18,339 nt of DNA, from NCBI GenBank assembly GCA_964541605.1, contig CAZIQY010000053.1:1-18339 (forward strand), in the 5' to 3' direction. The notes beneath the pieces are model-generated. The model ran no database searches. It had not been told where the DNA came from and saw only the letters and a list, made by a program, of their open reading frames with translations. Shown piece after piece: positions 7,169 to 16,122 of the stretch (positions within the stretch are counted from its first letter, which is position 1; each line of letters opens with the position of its first letter). Origin of the DNA: CAZIQY01 sp964541605. GTDB lineage: Bacteria; Desulfobacterota; Syntrophia; Syntrophales; UBA2185. Position numbers and translations under genes: made by a program.

Positions 7169-7284
7169 TGGATTCCCGCTTACGCGGGAATGACAGGGAG
7201 GTGCGGGAATGACGGGAGGTGCGGGAATGACGGGAAGTACAGATTCCTACCTGCGCGGGAATGACAGGGAGGTGCGGGAATGAC
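7169..7284. repeat. REP-like palindrome with tandem 18-19 bp repeats
   Basis: A REP-like palindrome (ttcccgc-ttac-gcgggaa, 7173-7190) is followed by repeated copies of its right arm. The 11-mer gcgggaatgac occurs at 7184, 7203, 7221, 7255 and 7274, spaced 19, 18, 34 and 19 bases. A second, degenerate palindrome half (attcctacctgcgcgggaat) interrupts the series at about 7242-7262. Such 'GATTCCCGC...GCGGGAATGAC' elements are common non-coding repeats in many proteobacteria. The extra tandem copies look like local slippage. Confidence 0.8.
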
Positions 7285-7395
7285 TTTGTATATTTTCATG
7301 CTTTCATGGCGATTCTCGCGGCATGGGGATTGATATGTAAATTTTAAAACCGATTACAGGGAAGGAGCGGCCGGAGGGGGAGGGGATGGGGTGCT
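7285..7395. other. Intergenic stretch, nothing recognised
   Basis: No gene or clear structure was seen between the REP-like block and the terminator; it includes a G-rich run (about 7365-7392). Confidence 0.4.
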
Positions 7396-7433
7396 AAAAG
7401 AGCGTTCCGCTGCTGAAGACGGAACGCTCTTTT
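7396..7433 (-). terminator. Hairpin terminator of the Ala/Lys-rich lipoprotein gene
   Basis: A perfect 14-bp stem (7396-7409 with 7420-7433, aaaagagcgttccg) encloses a 10-base loop. Read on the minus strand it ends in TTTT, about 50 bases after the stop of the lipoprotein gene. The A/T ends make it symmetrical, so it could also work on the plus strand. Confidence 0.85.
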
Positions 7434-7481
7434 CATTGATGATGCCTTGCAGGAAGTCCTGCTGTTGAATGAATTAAGAAG

Positions 7482-8090
7482 CTATTTCTTTCCTTTTTTC
7501 GCCGGTTTTGCTTCTTTCTTTGCCGGTTCGGGAGCGGCGGCCAGTTCCTTTAATGAGGCGTCCCACTTGTCGATGACGGCTTTGAGCTCGCCTGCTTTCG
7601 CCTTGGCGCCTGCCGGATCAACGGCGATCTTGTCTTTGGCTGCCTGCAGACCTTCCGTGAAGGCTTTGGCGTCGGCTGCCCAGAGGCCCTTCTTGTCTTT
7701 CAGTTTCTTCTCGGCTTTTTTGACGTCCGCTTCGAGCTTCTTCCAGGATTCTTCCAGAGCGGTCACGGCGGCGGTCACTTCCGCGGCAACGGCCTTTTTG
7801 CCTTCCGCTACGCCTGCGGCGGCCTTCTCAAACGCGGCTTTGGCATCGACATAACCTTTCTTTGCTTCGTCATACTTCTCACTCTTCATCTGGGCTTCAG
7901 CGGCATCCCAGATCTTTTTGGCGGCATCCAGGCTAACTGTTGCGTACTTGTCGGCCCCTGCGGCCACGGCAGCGTCCATTGCCGTCTTTGCGGCCGCCTT
8001 CTCGGCCTCGGGCGGTTTTGCACAACCGATAAACACCACGGCCAACGCAAGAACGACCATCAACGATACGAAATACTTGAAACGCGTCAT
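7482..8090 (-). CDS. Ala/Lys-rich coiled-coil lipoprotein
   Basis: 202 residues. The signal peptide ends in a lipobox (VVFIGC, Cys23), so the protein should be lipid-anchored in the envelope. The remainder is almost entirely helical Ala/Lys/Glu repeats with heptad character and recurring 'A..W.AAEAQMK..KYDEAKKGY..AKAAFEKAA' units, comparable to DUF4398-like envelope lipoproteins. The last 20 residues are a Lys/Pro/Ala tail ('AKKEAKPAKKGKK' type) resembling histone-H1 tails. A basic tail on an envelope protein could bind phosphate-rich surface polymers, but this is a guess. It has a strong ribosome site (GAGGAGG about 8 bases upstream), a near-consensus promoter and its own terminator, so it is probably a highly expressed single gene. 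No precise function can be named. Confidence 0.85.
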   Translation of the reverse strand: MTRFKYFVSLMVVLALAVVFIGCAKPPEAEKAAAKTAMDAAVAAGADKYATVSLDAAKKIWDAAEAQMKSEKYDEAKKGYVDAKAAFEKAAAGVAEGKKAVAAEVTAAVTALEESWKKLEADVKKAEKKLKDKKGLWAADAKAFTEGLQAAKDKIAVDPAGAKAKAGELKAVIDKWDASLKELAAAPEPAKKEAKPAKKGKK

Positions 8091-8145
8091 AACTTTACTC
8101 CTCCTCTAAAATTTGTAGTGTATGGCTCATAATGAAAACATTTTT

Positions 8146-8173
8146 TTAATATGCCTTTTTCAGAGTTTGTCAA
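8146..8173 (-). promoter_or_regulatory. Sigma70-type promoter of the lipoprotein gene
   Basis: On the minus strand TTGACA (8168-8173) is followed, after 16 bases, by TATTAA (8146-8151). This lies about 55 bases upstream of the start codon at 8090 and downstream there is a strong ribosome site. Confidence 0.7.
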
Positions 8174-8196
8174 TATTTTTTTGGAATCCTGTAAAG
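8167..8196 (+). promoter_or_regulatory. Possible uvrB promoter
   Basis: On the plus strand TTGTCA (8167-8172), an 18-base gap and TGTAAA (8191-8196) form a weak -35/-10 pair overlapping the -35 of the divergent lipoprotein promoter. No SOS (LexA) box was recognised, but the box of this lineage may differ from the E. coli one. Confidence 0.3.
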
Positions 8197-8282
8197 GATT
8201 GAATGGTTATCATATTCATGTTGCTTCCTTTTTTGTAATGGCATAAAATCACGCCGTTTAAAACTTACAGAACAGGTGTTTC

Positions 8283-10286
8283 ATGAATGCGTTCCGGATC
8301 GTGACGGAATTCGAGCCGAAGGGGGATCAGACAAAAGCCATTGCGGAGCTGGTCGATGGCATCAAAAGAGGGCATGAGCACCACGTTCTTCTGGGCGTGA
8401 CGGGCTCCGGCAAGACCTTTACCATCGCCAACGTCATTCAGGCGGTTCAGAGACCCGCCCTGGTCATCGCGCACAACAAGACTCTTGCCGCCCAGCTTTA
8501 TGAAGAGTTCAAAACTCTCTTCCCTGAAAATGCCGTCGAGTATTTCGTCAGCTATTACGACTACTACCAGCCAGAGGCCTATATTCCGAGCACGGACACC
8601 TATATCGAAAAGGATTCCGCCATCAATGAGGAAATCGACAAGCTCCGACACTCCGCGACCCATTCCCTCCTGGAACGAAACGACGTCATCATCGTGGCGA
8701 GCGTATCGTGCATTTACGGTCTCGGCTCCCCGGAGGCCTATCACGGGATGCTCCTTATTTTGGAAGAGGGGATGGAACTCCCGCGTGACGAGATGCTTGG
8801 CCGCCTTGTCGAAATCCAGTATGAGAGGAACGACATTGATTTTCATCGGGGGACTTTCCGCGTCCGGGGCGATGTGGTGGAGATTTTTCCTCCGTATGAG
8901 GAGGAGAAGGCCGTCCGTGTGGAATTCTTCGGGGACACCGTCGAGTCCGTCTCCATGGTCGATCCCCTTCGGGGAAGAAAACTTGGTCGCGTAAAGAAAA
9001 TTGCCGTCTACCCCGGAAGCCATTACGTCACGACGAAGGACAACTTACGGCGGGCCATTTCGGCAATCCAGGAGGAACTTGGGGAGAGGCTCCGTGAACT
9101 CCACGCTCAGAATAAACTTGTCGAAGCCCAGCGATTGGAACAGCGGACGCGATTCGACGTCGAAATGATGGAGGAGATGGGCTACTGCCAGGGCATCGAG
9201 AATTATTCCCGGCACCTCACGGGCCGGGCTCCGGGCGTGCCGCCGCCCACCCTGATGGAATACCTGCCCGAAGACGCCCTGATCATCATCGATGAGTGCC
9301 ACGCCACCATTCCGCAACTTGTGGGGATGTTTCGGGGAGACAGATCCCGGAAGGAGACGCTGGTGAACTACGGTTTTCGTTTGCCCTCCGCGCTTGACAA
9401 CCGGCCCCTCATGTTCAACGAATACGAAAATTTCAGGAATCAGCGGATATATGTGTCGGCAACGCCCGCGGCATATGAACTGAAGAAAGCCGGGGAGCGG
9501 GTTGTGGAGCAGATCATCCGGCCAACCGGCCTCATGGACCCGGAGATCGTCGTCAAGCCCGTCAATCACCAGGTGGATGACCTGCTTGCGGAAATACGGG
9601 ACAGGGAAAAGAAGGGGGAGCGGGTTCTGGTGACCACTTTGACCAAGCGGATGGCGGAGAATCTGACCTCGTATTACCAGGAATTGGGCATCCGGGTGCG
9701 TTATCTTCATTCGGACGTTCATACCCTGGAGCGCGTCCGGATCATCCGGGACCTGCGGCTGGGTGAATTCGACGTTCTGGTGGGGGTAAACCTGCTGCGG
9801 GAAGGCCTTGACATCCCGGAGGTATCTCTTGTAGCCATTTTGGATGCCGACAAGGAAGGCTTTCTTCGCTCGGAACGTTCCCTCATACAGACGAGCGGCA
9901 GGGCGGCGAGGAATGTCGCCGGGCAGGTCATCATGTATGCCGACAGGGTGACGGAATCTATTCGGGCCTGTCTCAATGAGACAGAAAGAAGGAGAAAACT
10001 CCAGGGACGTTACAACGAAGAGCACGGGATCACCCCGGAGTCCATTAAAAAGTCCATCCACGATATCCTTTCCTCGGTCTACGAGGCGGATTACGTGACG
10101 GTGCCGGTGTCGCCGAAGGGCGGAAACATTGAAATTTCAGAAGAAGAACTCCCCGTGATGATCAGAAAATTGAAGAAGGAAATGAAAGAGGCCGCCCGGG
10201 AACTCGAATTTGAGAAGGCAGCGGCGCTGCGGGACCGCATCAAGGAACTCACCGACATATTGATCGAAATGGGAGGAAAGGTTTAG
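8283..10286 (+). CDS. uvrB: UvrB, excinuclease ABC subunit B
   Basis: 667 residues, the normal length. UvrB is the damage-verification ATPase of nucleotide excision repair: UvrA2 loads it, it clamps the strand with a beta-hairpin and then recruits UvrC. Visible are 'FRIVTEFEPKGDQTKAI' at the N-terminus, Walker A 'GVTGSGKT' (38-45), the Tyr-rich beta-hairpin 'YYDYYQPEAYIPSTDTY' (91-107), Walker B 'IIIDECHA' (334-341), 'LLREGLDIPEVSLVAILDADKEGF', 'QTSGRAARN' (motif VI), and the C-terminal UVR domain ('ELEFEKAAALRDRIKEL', about 640-657) that contacts UvrC. The start is preceded only by a weak ribosome site (aggtg). Its stop lies 8 bases from the end of the convergent outer-membrane-factor gene, leaving no room for a separate terminator. 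Confidence 0.99.
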   Translation: MNAFRIVTEFEPKGDQTKAIAELVDGIKRGHEHHVLLGVTGSGKTFTIANVIQAVQRPALVIAHNKTLAAQLYEEFKTLFPENAVEYFVSYYDYYQPEAYIPSTDTYIEKDSAINEEIDKLRHSATHSLLERNDVIIVASVSCIYGLGSPEAYHGMLLILEEGMELPRDEMLGRLVEIQYERNDIDFHRGTFRVRGDVVEIFPPYEEEKAVRVEFFGDTVESVSMVDPLRGRKLGRVKKIAVYPGSHYVTTKDNLRRAISAIQEELGERLRELHAQNKLVEAQRLEQRTRFDVEMMEEMGYCQGIENYSRHLTGRAPGVPPPTLMEYLPEDALIIIDECHATIPQLVGMFRGDRSRKETLVNYGFRLPSALDNRPLMFNEYENFRNQRIYVSATPAAYELKKAGERVVEQIIRPTGLMDPEIVVKPVNHQVDDLLAEIRDREKKGERVLVTTLTKRMAENLTSYYQELGIRVRYLHSDVHTLERVRIIRDLRLGEFDVLVGVNLLREGLDIPEVSLVAILDADKEGFLRSERSLIQTSGRAARNVAGQVIMYADRVTESIRACLNETERRRKLQGRYNEEHGITPESIKKSIHDILSSVYEADYVTVPVSPKGGNIEISEEELPVMIRKLKKEMKEAARELEFEKAAALRDRIKELTDILIEMGGKV

Positions 10287-10294
10287 ATTGCCTG

Positions 10295-11701
10295 TCACTC
10301 GCCCCCGCCCAGCACCTTGTAGAGCGTCACCAGATTGGCAAGACGGGCCAGGCGGAGGACGATCAGCCCCTGTTTCGATGCATTGAGGGAGCGCTGCGCG
10401 TCCAGGACGCTGAGGTAGCTGTCAATTCCCTTCGTATAACGGGCATTCGAGAGGCGATGGGTTTCGGCAACGGCGTTGACCAGGGATTCCTGCGCCGAGA
10501 GCTGCTGGTCTACCGTGCCCCGGACGGCGAGGGCGTCGGCCACTTCCCGAAAGGCGGTCTGGATCGCTTTTTCGTATTGGGCGATGGCGATTTCCCGTTC
10601 TACCTTCGTGGCGTCGTAGGCCGACCACGTGCGGGCGTCAAAAATAGGCAGAACGATCTGCGGCGCGAAACTCCATGTTTCCTGAGCGGATTTAAAAAGA
10701 TTAGACAGCTCGGCGCTCGCCGTACCGATGGAGGTCGTCAAGGCGATGCGGGGGAAGAAAGCCGCCCGTGCGGCGCCGATATTGGCGTTGGACGCTTTGA
10801 GACGATGTTCCGCCGCCAGAATGTCGGGCCGGTGCAGGAGAATATCGGAGGGTGTGCCGGGGGAGATCTCCCTGGGCGGGATGACGCTGCCCAGTTCCGT
10901 CGGCAGGAGTTCGTCCGGCGCGGGAGAACCGACCAGGAGGTTCAGGGCGTTTTCATCCTGGGCGGCGAGTTGGGTGTAACGGGCGACGTCTCCCTTTGCC
11001 GTCTCCACTTGCGTTTGTGCGCGACGGAGATCCAGTTCGGACGCGAGTCCGACGTCGTAGCGTCTCTGGATCAGATGGTAGGTGGCCTGCTGAGTCTCAA
11101 GGGTAGACGAAGCCAGTTTGAGGTTTTCCCGATCCGCGGCAAGGGCGAGGTAGGCGTTGGCGACAGTTGACACCAGCAGGATCCGTGCGCTGCGGCCGGC
11201 CTGCTCCGTGGCGAGGTACTCCTCCAGCACCCGATCTTTCAGGCTGCGGATACGGCCGGAGAAGTCGATCTCCCAGGAAATGATGCCGAGATTGACGCCG
11301 TATTGTTCCGCCGTTATCGCTTTCCCGGTGGTTGAAAGATCGGCCGGTATCCTTTGTCTGTTCATGCTGCCGATGGCATTGACGGCGGGCAGAAGTTCGG
11401 CGCGCTGGATGCCGTACATTGCACGAGCCCTTTCGACATTCAGGACGGCAAGCTTGAGGTCGCGGTTGTTTTTCAGGGCCGTTGTGATGATCTTCTGAAG
11501 TTTCTCATCCTTGAAGAATTCCTGCCACTTCAGCTCCGGCGCCATTTGAGCGCCGGTTGCAGTCTCGGCTGCCTGATAGGCCGTACCCGTCGGCCAGTCC
11601 ACGGGGACGGGTGAGGCGGGTCTCGTGTACTTCGGTGCCAGTGTGCAACCGCTCAGCCCGAGAGCGACGCAGATCAACAGAAAAAGCAGGTATCTGTGCA
11701 T
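10295..11701 (-). CDS. Outer membrane factor lipoprotein of RND efflux pump (OprM/NodT family)
   Basis: 468 residues. This TolC-like trimeric channel carries substrates from the RND pump across the outer membrane. The signal peptide ends in a lipobox (LGLSGC, Cys19), typical of OprM/CmeC/NodT. It starts 'TLAPKYTRPASPVPVDWP', a standard OMF N-terminus, and has the two family repeats: 'NRDLKLAVLNVERARAMYGI' in the first half and 'ASNANIGAARAAFFPRIALT' in the second, plus 'ARYTKGIDSYLSVLDAQRSL'. It begins 1 base after the pump gene stop, with AGGAGATC as ribosome site, so it is the last gene of the tetR-adaptor-pump operon. It is convergent with uvrB. Confidence 0.97.
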   Translation of the reverse strand: MHRYLLFLLICVALGLSGCTLAPKYTRPASPVPVDWPTGTAYQAAETATGAQMAPELKWQEFFKDEKLQKIITTALKNNRDLKLAVLNVERARAMYGIQRAELLPAVNAIGSMNRQRIPADLSTTGKAITAEQYGVNLGIISWEIDFSGRIRSLKDRVLEEYLATEQAGRSARILLVSTVANAYLALAADRENLKLASSTLETQQATYHLIQRRYDVGLASELDLRRAQTQVETAKGDVARYTQLAAQDENALNLLVGSPAPDELLPTELGSVIPPREISPGTPSDILLHRPDILAAEHRLKASNANIGAARAAFFPRIALTTSIGTASAELSNLFKSAQETWSFAPQIVLPIFDARTWSAYDATKVEREIAIAQYEKAIQTAFREVADALAVRGTVDQQLSAQESLVNAVAETHRLSNARYTKGIDSYLSVLDAQRSLNASKQGLIVLRLARLANLVTLYKVLGGGE

Positions 11702-11702
11702 G

Positions 11703-14700
11703 TCAATGATCTCCTGGTGGATTCATGTCGGCCGGTTCGGCGGCTTTGCGCTTGCCGAAGACCTTTTCGATCAACACGTAGAAGAGCGGTGAAAAAACAA
11801 TCACCAGAAAGGTGGCGGTCACCATCCCGCCCAGGACGCCGGTTCCGATGGCGTTCTGGGCTCCCGCACCGGCGCCGGTGGTCAGGGTCAGTGGCAGAAC
11901 GCCGAAGCCGAAGGCGAGCGAAGTCATGATGATGGGACGAAATCGTAACCTTGTTCCCTCGATCGTCGCCTCAATCAGCCCCATGCCCTCCTCAAGCCTG
12001 GCCTTGGCGAACTGGACGATCAGGATGGCGTTTTTTGTGGTCAACCCCAGAGTCGTCAAAAGCCCGATCTGGAAATAAACGTCGTTATGAAGTCCCCGCA
12101 TGGTCGAAGCGATGACGCCGCCGATGGCTCCCAATGGCAGAGCTAGCAGGATAGAGATGGGGATGGGCCAGCTCTCGTAGAGGGCTGCAAGGCACAGGAA
12201 AATCACCAGTATGGAAAAGGCGTACAGGAAGGGCGCCTGCGTGCCCGCCATCCGTTCCTGATAGGAGAGGGCGTTCCATTCAAAGCCGATTCCCTGAGGC
12301 AATTTGGCGACGATTTCCTCCATCGCCTGCATGGCTTCGCCGGAACTTTTTCCCGGCGCCGGCTCACCCCAGATGTTGATAGACGGAAAACCATTGTATC
12401 GTTCCAGCCTTGGAGAGCCGGAAGTCCAGTGCCCGGACGCAAAGGATGAAAAGGGGACCATCTTGCCCGCTGTATTCCTCACATAAAGCTTTTCCAGGTC
12501 CCTGGGCAACATGCGATAGGGGGCGTCCGCCTGAACGAACACGCGCTTGACCCGGCCTCCCTGGATAAAATCGTTGACATACGTGCCGCCGAAGGCCGCC
12601 GTGATGGTGTTGTGTATGGACGTGATGGGAATCCCCATGGCGCCTGACTTCTCCCAATCCACATCGATGTGGTATTGGGGGACGTCCTCCATGCCGTTCG
12701 GCCGGACGGAAGCCAATCTCGTATCCTGTGCGGCCAGTCCGAGGAGCTGATTACGGGCCGCCATCAGTTCTCCGTGGCCCAGACTGCCCCGGTCCAGCAA
12801 TTGAAAGTCAAACCCTCTGGCATTTCCAAGTTCGATGACGGGAGGGGGTGGAAAGGCGAACACCAGAGCGGCGCGGACTTGCGAGAAGGCCTTCATGGCC
12901 CTGCCGGCAATGGCCTTTACTCTTCTGTCCGAGCGGCTGCGGAGTTTCCAGTCCTTGAGCTTGACAAACACCATGCCGTTGGTCTGCGCCCTTCCGGAAT
13001 AGCCGATACCGGAGATAGTCATGCAGGATTCAACCGTATCTTTTTCGTTTTCCAGAAAATATTGGCGGACATCATCCACGACTTTCCTGGTCTGCTCTAT
13101 CGTCGCGCCCGTGGGCATGATCACCTGGGCCAGGAGAATCCCCTGGTCTTCATCGGGCAGATAGGAGGTGGGCATACGCAGAAACAGCAATCCCATCACC
13201 GCCACGATCAAAACGAAAGCGATCATATAACGCTTTTTCCGGGTCAGGGCGTCGCCGACAAGCTTCAGAAACAGCTCTCGTGAACGGATAAAGGAGCGAT
13301 TAAACCACAGGAAAAAGGGGCGCAGGAAGTAGATCGTGTTTTCCGCCGGGTCATGTCCCGCTGCCACCGGTTTGAGAAGCGAGGCGCAGAGAACAGGCGT
13401 CAGAATCAATGCCACTACTATCGAAAGAAGCATGGAGGCGATGATGGTGATGGAAAACTGGCGGTAGATGACGCCGGTCGATCCGGGGAAAAACGCCATG
13501 GGGCCGAACACCGCCGAGAGCACCAGCCCGATCCCTATAAGGGCGCTGGTAATCTGTTCCATCGACTTGGCGGTGGCTTCCCGGGGGGGAAGCCCCTCTT
13601 CGCTCATAATCCTCTCGACATTCTCCACCACCACGATGGCATCGTCCACCAGAAGGCCGATGGACAGAACCATGGCGAACATGGTCAGCATGTTGATGGA
13701 GAATCCGAAAAACCCGAGGACCGCGAAGGTTCCCAAAAGAACGACGGGCACCGCAATGGTCGGGATCAGGGTGGCCCGGATGTTCCCCAGAAAGAGATAC
13801 ATGACCAGAAAGACCAGCAGGATCGCCTCAAACAGGGTCTTGACCACCTCTTCGATGGCCACCCTTACAAAGGGGGTGGTGTCATAAGGATAGACGACCT
13901 TCATGCCGGGGGGGAAATACCGGCTCATCTCTTTCATTTTGGCCTTGACCGCGTCGGCCGTATCCAGCGCATTGGCGCCGGCGGCCTGCCGGATGGCAAG
14001 GCCGGAAGCGGGTTTGGCGTTGTAAAAACCCTGGACGTCATAGGCCTCGGTTCCCAGTTCCGTCCGTCCCACATCCCTGACTCGCACAATGGAACCGTCC
14101 GGATTGATGCGGACGGGTATGGCGGCAAACTCATCGGGCGTCTTGAGCATGCTCTGGACGAGGATGGAGGCGTTCAGACGCTGGCCTTCAACCGCCGGAG
14201 CCCCGCCGAATTGCCCGGCAGAAACCTCCACGTTGTAGGTTCTAAGCGCCGTGACGACATCCTGCACCGTCAGGCGGTAATCCGTCAGCTTGTCGGGGTT
14301 GAGCCAGATGCGCATGGCATACTGGGATCCGAAGTTTTCCACCTCGCCCACACCCGGCACCCGCGCAAGCACCTTTTCGAGGTTGGATTGGGCATAGTCC
14401 CTCAAATCGAAGCCGTCCATGCTGTTGTCTTCCGAGATCAGGCTCACGATCATCAGGTAATTTCTTGTGGCCTTGCCGACGGTTACGCCTTGGTTCTGGA
14501 CCACCTCGGGAAGATTTGCCATGGCGAGCTGGAGTTTGTTCTGCACTTTGGCCCAGGCCAGATCAGGATCCATCCCCGGTGCAAAAGTCAGATCAAGGCG
14601 GCAGGTTCCCGCCGAATCGCTGGTGGCGGACAGATAGATCATTTTGTCCAGACCGGTCATCTTCTGCTCGATGATCTGCGTCACACTGTTTTCAACGGTT

Positions 14701-14870
14701 TCCGCAGATGCTCCCGGATAAGAGGCCGTAATGTAGATCGACGGCGGGGCGATGGGGGGGTATTGTGATATAGGTAGATTATATATCGACAGGCCTCCCA
14801 TCACCATAATGATGATGGCGATGACCCAGGCGAAGACCGGACGATCAAGGAAGAATTTTGATAACATCAT
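11703..14870 (-). CDS. RND multidrug efflux transporter, HAE1 family (AcrB/MexB-like)
   Basis: 1055 residues, full length. Inner-membrane proton/drug antiporter trimer that captures amphiphilic substrates from the periplasm and membrane and feeds them to the outer membrane factor. The N-terminus 'FFLDRPVFAWVIAIIIM' starts TM1, and 'QYPPIAPPSIYITASYPGA' is the classic HAE1 signature. The proton-relay aspartates are Asp409-Asp410 in 'GLLVDDAIVVVENVERIM' (TM4), and the matching lysine lies in 'GLTTKNAILIVQFAKARL' (TM10). Two large periplasmic loops and twelve predicted membrane helices are present. Substrates cannot be told from sequence. It starts 9 bases after the adaptor gene stop and is followed immediately by the outer membrane factor. 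Confidence 0.98.
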   Translation of the reverse strand: MMLSKFFLDRPVFAWVIAIIIMVMGGLSIYNLPISQYPPIAPPSIYITASYPGASAETVENSVTQIIEQKMTGLDKMIYLSATSDSAGTCRLDLTFAPGMDPDLAWAKVQNKLQLAMANLPEVVQNQGVTVGKATRNYLMIVSLISEDNSMDGFDLRDYAQSNLEKVLARVPGVGEVENFGSQYAMRIWLNPDKLTDYRLTVQDVVTALRTYNVEVSAGQFGGAPAVEGQRLNASILVQSMLKTPDEFAAIPVRINPDGSIVRVRDVGRTELGTEAYDVQGFYNAKPASGLAIRQAAGANALDTADAVKAKMKEMSRYFPPGMKVVYPYDTTPFVRVAIEEVVKTLFEAILLVFLVMYLFLGNIRATLIPTIAVPVVLLGTFAVLGFFGFSINMLTMFAMVLSIGLLVDDAIVVVENVERIMSEEGLPPREATAKSMEQITSALIGIGLVLSAVFGPMAFFPGSTGVIYRQFSITIIASMLLSIVVALILTPVLCASLLKPVAAGHDPAENTIYFLRPFFLWFNRSFIRSRELFLKLVGDALTRKKRYMIAFVLIVAVMGLLFLRMPTSYLPDEDQGILLAQVIMPTGATIEQTRKVVDDVRQYFLENEKDTVESCMTISGIGYSGRAQTNGMVFVKLKDWKLRSRSDRRVKAIAGRAMKAFSQVRAALVFAFPPPPVIELGNARGFDFQLLDRGSLGHGELMAARNQLLGLAAQDTRLASVRPNGMEDVPQYHIDVDWEKSGAMGIPITSIHNTITAAFGGTYVNDFIQGGRVKRVFVQADAPYRMLPRDLEKLYVRNTAGKMVPFSSFASGHWTSGSPRLERYNGFPSINIWGEPAPGKSSGEAMQAMEEIVAKLPQGIGFEWNALSYQERMAGTQAPFLYAFSILVIFLCLAALYESWPIPISILLALPLGAIGGVIASTMRGLHNDVYFQIGLLTTLGLTTKNAILIVQFAKARLEEGMGLIEATIEGTRLRFRPIIMTSLAFGFGVLPLTLTTGAGAGAQNAIGTGVLGGMVTATFLVIVFSPLFYVLIEKVFGKRKAAEPADMNPPGDH

Positions 14871-14879
14871 GCGCTCCCG

Positions 14880-16088
14880 TCAGTTCGATTTTGCAGGCGG
14901 CGAAGCCGTATTTTTACTTTCCCCGCTATTTTTTTCGCTGCCGGTTGCAAAAGGAACAACCTTCACCGGGGCGCCTGGCCGCGCTTTTTGTATACCCTCG
15001 ACGATCACCCGCTCCCCTGGAGCAAGGCCTGATGAAACGAGCCATTTGTTGCCGATGGCGCGATCGATGGTGAGCATCCGCTGCTGGACTTTTTCCTCGG
15101 CGCCTACAATCAGTACAAGGGGATTCCCCTTGGGGTCGCGTGTCACGGCCTGCTGGGGGATCAGGATGGCCTTCGTATTGACGCCTTCCTGAACCACCGT
15201 CCGGACAAACATGCCCGGCAGGAGAAGGCCTTTTGGATTGGGAAAAACTGCCCTCAGCATGACGGAACCGGTTGTAGGATCAACCGTGACATCGCGGAAT
15301 TGGAACGTTCCTTCAAGAGAATAGGGCGTGCCGTCTTCCATGATGAGCCGCACCCTGTTGTGGTTTTTTCCGCCATTTTTGAGGCGTCCGTCTGCCAGGC
15401 GGCTCTGCAGTCGCAGCAGTTCCGCTGTGGATTGGGGCAAATCCACGTAGATGGGATCGAGTTGCTGAACGGTTGCAAGGGGGACAGGCTGATGCGCCGT
15501 CACCAGCGCTCCTTCTGTCACATTGGATTTGCCGATGCGGCCGGAAATGGGAGCGGTGATACGGGTATAGCCCAGATTGATACGGGCCGTTTCAACCGTT
15601 GCTTTCCAATATTGAACATCGGCCTCGGACTGCTTCAGGGCGGCCGTGGCGTCGTCGGAATCCTGAAGACTGACGGCTTTCTCGGCAAGCAATGACCGGA
15701 CGCGTTCTGCCCGCGACCGGATCGCCGGCAGATTGGCCGCGGCTCTCTCGAGTGCTGCTCTTGCATTGTCGATGGCCGCCTTGAAGGGTGCAGGATCGAT
15801 CTGGTAGAGCACCTGGCCGGTTTTGACATCGGAACCTTCCGTGAACAGGCGTTTCTGGATGAGGCCGTTAACCTGGGGCCGGATCTCGGCGATGAGGTAT
15901 GCGGAGGTGCGGCCGGATAATTCCGTGGTGATCGCTATTTTCTCCGCTTGAACCGTTACGGCAGCGACTTCCACGGGGCCGCCCTTTGGCGGTCCGCTGG
16001 TGGTCTGCTGTCCGCAACCTGCCAGTATCAGAAATTCTGCGAGAACCACTGTGACGACAATGATTTTAATTCTGTTCCTGATCAGCAT
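14880..16088 (-). CDS. RND efflux periplasmic adaptor lipoprotein (AcrA/MexA-like)
   Basis: 402 residues. Membrane fusion protein linking the RND pump to the outer membrane channel. The signal peptide ends in a lipobox (LILAGC, Cys25). Domains in order: barrel-sandwich start 'VEVAAVTVQAEKIAITTELSGRTSAYLIAEIRPQV', 'GLIQKRLFTEGSDVKTGQVLYQIDP' (lipoyl half), a coiled-coil hairpin (about 95-165), 'ITAPISGRIGKSNVTEGALV' (second lipoyl half), the beta-barrel ('YVDLPQS', 'QFRDVTVDPTTGSVMLRAVFPNP') and the membrane-proximal domain ('LAPGERVIVEGIQKARPGAPV'). Ribosome site AGAGGTG. It lies 34 bases after tetR and 9 bases before the pump gene. Confidence 0.98.
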   Translation of the reverse strand: MLIRNRIKIIVVTVVLAEFLILAGCGQQTTSGPPKGGPVEVAAVTVQAEKIAITTELSGRTSAYLIAEIRPQVNGLIQKRLFTEGSDVKTGQVLYQIDPAPFKAAIDNARAALERAAANLPAIRSRAERVRSLLAEKAVSLQDSDDATAALKQSEADVQYWKATVETARINLGYTRITAPISGRIGKSNVTEGALVTAHQPVPLATVQQLDPIYVDLPQSTAELLRLQSRLADGRLKNGGKNHNRVRLIMEDGTPYSLEGTFQFRDVTVDPTTGSVMLRAVFPNPKGLLLPGMFVRTVVQEGVNTKAILIPQQAVTRDPKGNPLVLIVGAEEKVQQRMLTIDRAIGNKWLVSSGLAPGERVIVEGIQKARPGAPVKVVPFATGSEKNSGESKNTASPPAKSN

Positions 16089-16122
16089 GCAACACCTCTG
16101 TGGTTATATTTGAATTCGTCGG

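Noticed and set aside
7169..7284. Repeat block as a CRISPR array
   Set aside because: Units are 18-19 bp with hardly any spacer between them and carry a REP-type palindrome; no regular 30-40 bp spacers exist.
9045..10061. 338-codon open frame on the minus strand
   Set aside because: It is a shadow of uvrB; the plus-strand UvrB motifs are continuous through it.
13353..14768. 471-codon open frame on the plus strand
   Set aside because: It is antisense to the RND pump gene, rich in Gly/His/Asp from the complementary GC-rich codons, and has no family resemblance.
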